Origin: an uncultured Saprospiraceae bacterium | Lineage (GTDB): Bacteria > Bacteroidota > Bacteroidia > Chitinophagales > Saprospiraceae | Assembly (NCBI GenBank): GCA_937127195.1 | Contig: CAKZLT010000395.1 | Span: 1-7,261, forward strand | Direction of reading: 5' to 3' | DNA: 7,261 nt | Shown: positions 5,439 to 7,261 of the stretch, in pieces | Position numbering within the stretch: the first letter of the stretch is position 1 | How the letters are laid out: every line of letters starts with the position of its first letter | The notes under the pieces: model-generated | The model's database searches: none | What the model was told of the DNA's origin: nothing | What the model saw: the letters and a program-made list of their open reading frames with translations, nothing else | Translations under genes and position numbers: made by a program

Positions 5439-6521
5439 ATGTTACAGAAGTTAGATTGGTATATTATTAAGAAATATTTGGCGACTTTCTTTTTTACGGT
5501 GTTGATTTTTACGCTTTTGACAGTAGTAATTGACATTAGTGAAAAGATCGATAACTTCATGGAAGAAGAAGTCCCGTTGCGTCTTATTATAACTGATTAT
5601 TATATTACGTTTATCATGTTTATTCATGGTTTACTCTTTCCTGTCTATGCTTTGATTTCGGTTATCTTTTTTACTTCTCGAATGGCTTATAACTCAGAAG
5701 TAATTGCAATGCTGGCGAGTGGAATTAGTTTTCGTCGAATTATGCGACCTTATATTGTAGCTGGATTGATATTGGGAAGTATATATATGGCTTTGGGGCA
5801 TTTTATGATACCGATGGGAAATAAGGTTTTGATGCCTTTTCAGAATAAGTATATTTTTAAATATGATAAAGAAAGTAAAACAAAAGACATTCATATTTAC
5901 TTAGATCCAACTTCCAAAATAAGCATTCGGCATTATAGTTTGAGGGATAGTGTAGCGCGTGATGTAATGATTGAAGAGATTAGAGATGGTGAATTGGTTT
6001 CTAAATTGACAGCAAAAAGAGCAGATTGGAAAAAAGAAACAGGACGCTGGAAGTTAACGAATTATACCATTCGGTCTTTTGATGGAATGAAGGAATATTA
6101 TACCACGGGAGCGAATATCGATACTTTGATTAATTTGACTCCTGGAGATTTGGAACGTAGAGATAACCTAAAAACAACAATGACTTCGCCCGAATTGTCT
6201 CGGTTCTTGATTAGTGAACGCAAACGAGGTACAGGAAAGGCCATTTTATTCGAAATAGAGTTATATAATCGAACGGCAACGGCTTTTACGATTTTGGTCT
6301 TGACTCTGATCGGGATGATAATTTCAGCTAAAAAGGTTCGTGGTGGAACTGGATTACATTTGGCAATAGGTGCGCTTTTGGGGGCAGTTTATATTATGTT
6401 TAATCAAGTTTCGACGACTTTGTCAACAAATGCAAGTTTTCATCCGATGCTGGGAGTTTGGTTGCCGAATATTATATTCTTCGGAATTATGCTTCTGCTG
6501 CTGAGAAAGGCGCAGCGATAA
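5439..6521 (+). CDS. LptF/LptG-family permease (YjgP/YjgQ), lipopolysaccharide export
   Basis: LptF and LptG form the inner-membrane part of the Lpt machine, which with the LptB ATPase extracts lipopolysaccharide and passes it to the periplasmic bridge. The 360-residue length fits. The architecture is typical: KLDWYIIKKYL (4-14) leading into helix 1 (15-32), helices near 55-79 and 104-124 with the coupling region YNSEVIAMLASGISFRRIMR (84-103) between them, a beta-rich periplasmic domain (about 135-260), then LYNRTATAFTILVLTLIGMI (275-294) and SAKKVRGGTGLHLAIGALLG (296-315) and three C-terminal helices. I cannot tell LptF from LptG by eye. The ATG at 5439 follows TTAAAAGA, with no strong Shine-Dalgarno. 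The gene lies downstream of tgt on the same strand, a pairing I recall in Bacteroidota, but the 374-bp repeat region between them probably separates their expression. Confidence 0.93.
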   Translation: MLQKLDWYIIKKYLATFFFTVLIFTLLTVVIDISEKIDNFMEEEVPLRLIITDYYITFIMFIHGLLFPVYALISVIFFTSRMAYNSEVIAMLASGISFRRIMRPYIVAGLILGSIYMALGHFMIPMGNKVLMPFQNKYIFKYDKESKTKDIHIYLDPTSKISIRHYSLRDSVARDVMIEEIRDGELVSKLTAKRADWKKETGRWKLTNYTIRSFDGMKEYYTTGANIDTLINLTPGDLERRDNLKTTMTSPELSRFLISERKRGTGKAILFEIELYNRTATAFTILVLTLIGMIISAKKVRGGTGLHLAIGALLGAVYIMFNQVSTTLSTNASFHPMLGVWLPNIIFFGIMLLLLRKAQR

Positions 6522-6530
6522 AGTTTATAT

Positions 6531-6651
6531 AGAAAAGAGACTAAAAGACCGCCTTTCGGACTTAGGGAACAGAGACTAAAAGCGTGAAACTTAAAACGCT
6601 ATAACATCTCTTTTCTCTAAGTCCGAAGGGCGGTCTCTTAATCTCTTTTCT
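6531..6651. terminator. Long inverted pair of the 46-bp repeat between convergent genes (probable bidirectional terminator)
   Basis: Copy 2 of the 46-bp repeat (6531-6576, plus) and copy 3 (6606-6651, minus) face each other across 29 bp. They pair at 40 of 46 positions, giving a very stable stem in either transcript. Within the spacer and its edge, AGCGT (6581-6585) pairs with ACGCT (6596-6600), and AGAGACTAAAAG of copy 2 (6536-6547) recurs at 6571-6582, like a partial extra unit. The element fills the whole gap between the permease stop (6521) and the dnaA stop (6661), so it is well placed to stop transcription from both sides. It lacks a long T-tract, and its repeat nature suggests a mobile or REP-like origin. 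Confidence 0.72.
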
Positions 6652-6660
6652 TAAAAATAC

Positions 6661-7261
6661 TTACCCGTGTAAGCTCATTTTTATCTTTTTCTCTAAATTA
6701 GAAACCGTTGATTTGAAAGTACTATCTGTATCCATCATATCCTGAACGGCTCTACAAGAATAGATAACTGTACTATGGTCACGACCTCCAAAGTTCTCAC
6801 CAATGACTTTCAATGACTTGTTGGTCAAGTGCTTGGCTAGATACATAGAGAGTTGTCGAGCAATAACAACAGAGCGTTTTCTTGTCTTTCCTTGTAGTTT
6901 ATTGACATCAATTTCGTAATGATGTGCTACTAATTTTTGTATTAATTCAACCGTTATTTCTTTAGAAATTTCACTGACAAAATGCTTGATTACTTCTTTT
7001 GCTAAAGAAATATCAATAGAACGGTTATTCAAAGAAGATTGAGCAATCAAGGAAACTAATGCACCTTCAAGCTCACGAACATTACTTTTTACATTAAAAG
7101 AAATGAATTCGGCTACTTCATTCGGTATATCTACGCCTTCCTTGAACATTTTACTCTGAACAATTGCAATACGAGTCTCTAAAGCAGGCACTTGCAAATC
7201 AGCAGTTAATCCCCATTTAAAACGAGAAAGTAAACGTTCTTGCATTCCATCCAAATCTTTT
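6661..7261 (-). CDS. Chromosomal replication initiator DnaA, C-terminal part (gene runs off the right edge)
   Basis: DnaA binds DnaA boxes at oriC as an ATP-dependent filament and opens the origin. The visible 199 residues begin KDLDGMQERLLSRFKWGLTA, in the AAA+ domain III; RLLSRF carries the likely arginine finger. The AAA+ lid follows with RIAIVQSKM and VRELEGALVSLIA. Domain IV, the double-stranded DNA-binding domain, includes KLQGKTRKRSVVIARQLSMY, LAKHLTNKSLKVIGENFGGR and the DnaA signature GGRDHSTVIYSCRAV. The N-terminal domains and start codon are outside the window; the TTG at 7254 lies inside the conserved domain and is not a start. The gene converges on the permease gene. I noticed no DnaA-box cluster in the window, so the origin is probably not here. 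Confidence 0.97.
   Translation of the reverse strand, partial: KDLDGMQERLLSRFKWGLTADLQVPALETRIAIVQSKMFKEGVDIPNEVAEFISFNVKSNVRELEGALVSLIAQSSLNNRSIDISLAKEVIKHFVSEISKEITVELIQKLVAHHYEIDVNKLQGKTRKRSVVIARQLSMYLAKHLTNKSLKVIGENFGGRDHSTVIYSCRAVQDMMDTDSTFKSTVSNLEKKIKMSLHG

Noticed and set aside
5059..5560. Three overlapping open frames (5059-5373 minus, 5096-5560 minus, 5138-5422 plus) in the tgt-permease gap
   Set aside because: Their translations are low-complexity products of the GSAGAGT/CGGGGAG repeats, they overlap each other on both strands, and two run into the flanking real genes.
6522..7261. Replication origin next to dnaA
   Set aside because: Only the 3' end of dnaA is here, the gap to its neighbour is filled by an inverted repeat, and I see no cluster of TTATCCACA-like boxes.

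Overview
This AT-rich window looks like chromosomal DNA of a member of the Bacteroidota. The signs are a Tgt and an LptF/LptG permease in tandem, a Tgt zinc-site region of the kind I recall from this phylum, starts without strong Shine-Dalgarno sequences, and a NusG/UpxY-type KOW domain. I could not search a database, so genus and family are not assigned.

Layout. Positions 1-157 hold no confident gene. Five genes then run on the minus strand. In transcription order they are a membrane-anchored family 2 glycosyltransferase (3828-2716), an ECF-like sigma-70 factor overlapping it by 10 nt (2725-2069), a small single-pass membrane protein 10 nt further on (2058-1690), a 109-residue protein whose C-terminal half resembles GrpE (1628-1299), and an Hsp70-type ATPase fragment fused in frame to a KOW domain (1138-158). 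On the plus strand, diverging from the glycosyltransferase, are tgt (3934-5064) and, after a repeat-filled gap, an LptF/LptG-family permease (5439-6521). The 3' part of dnaA (7261-6661, minus strand) converges on the permease and runs off the right edge.

How the genes fit together. tgt (tRNA queuosine modification), the LPS-export permease, the glycosyltransferase, the sigma factor and dnaA are ordinary housekeeping or envelope genes. The odd part is the left end. The Hsp70 protein stops inside its nucleotide-binding domain, just after the AEEAKIMLS helix, and continues into a complete KOW domain of the NusG/RfaH/UpxY type. It lacks the last ATP-contact motif, the interdomain linker and the whole substrate-binding domain. 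It therefore cannot be a normal chaperone: it is either a deletion or recombination chimera, or a repurposed ATPase with a ribosome/RNA-polymerase-binding tail. The GrpE-like neighbour suggests that the locus once encoded a small Hsp70 machine.

Non-coding structure is rich. A 46-bp dispersed repeat occurs three times: once upstream of the Hsp70 fusion and twice as an inverted pair that would form a long hairpin between the permease and dnaA. A second family of 39-bp repeats (two copies in each orientation) fills the tgt-permease gap. A perfect 16-bp-arm palindrome lies inside the small membrane-protein gene, and a perfect 10-bp-stem hairpin lies just before the tgt start.
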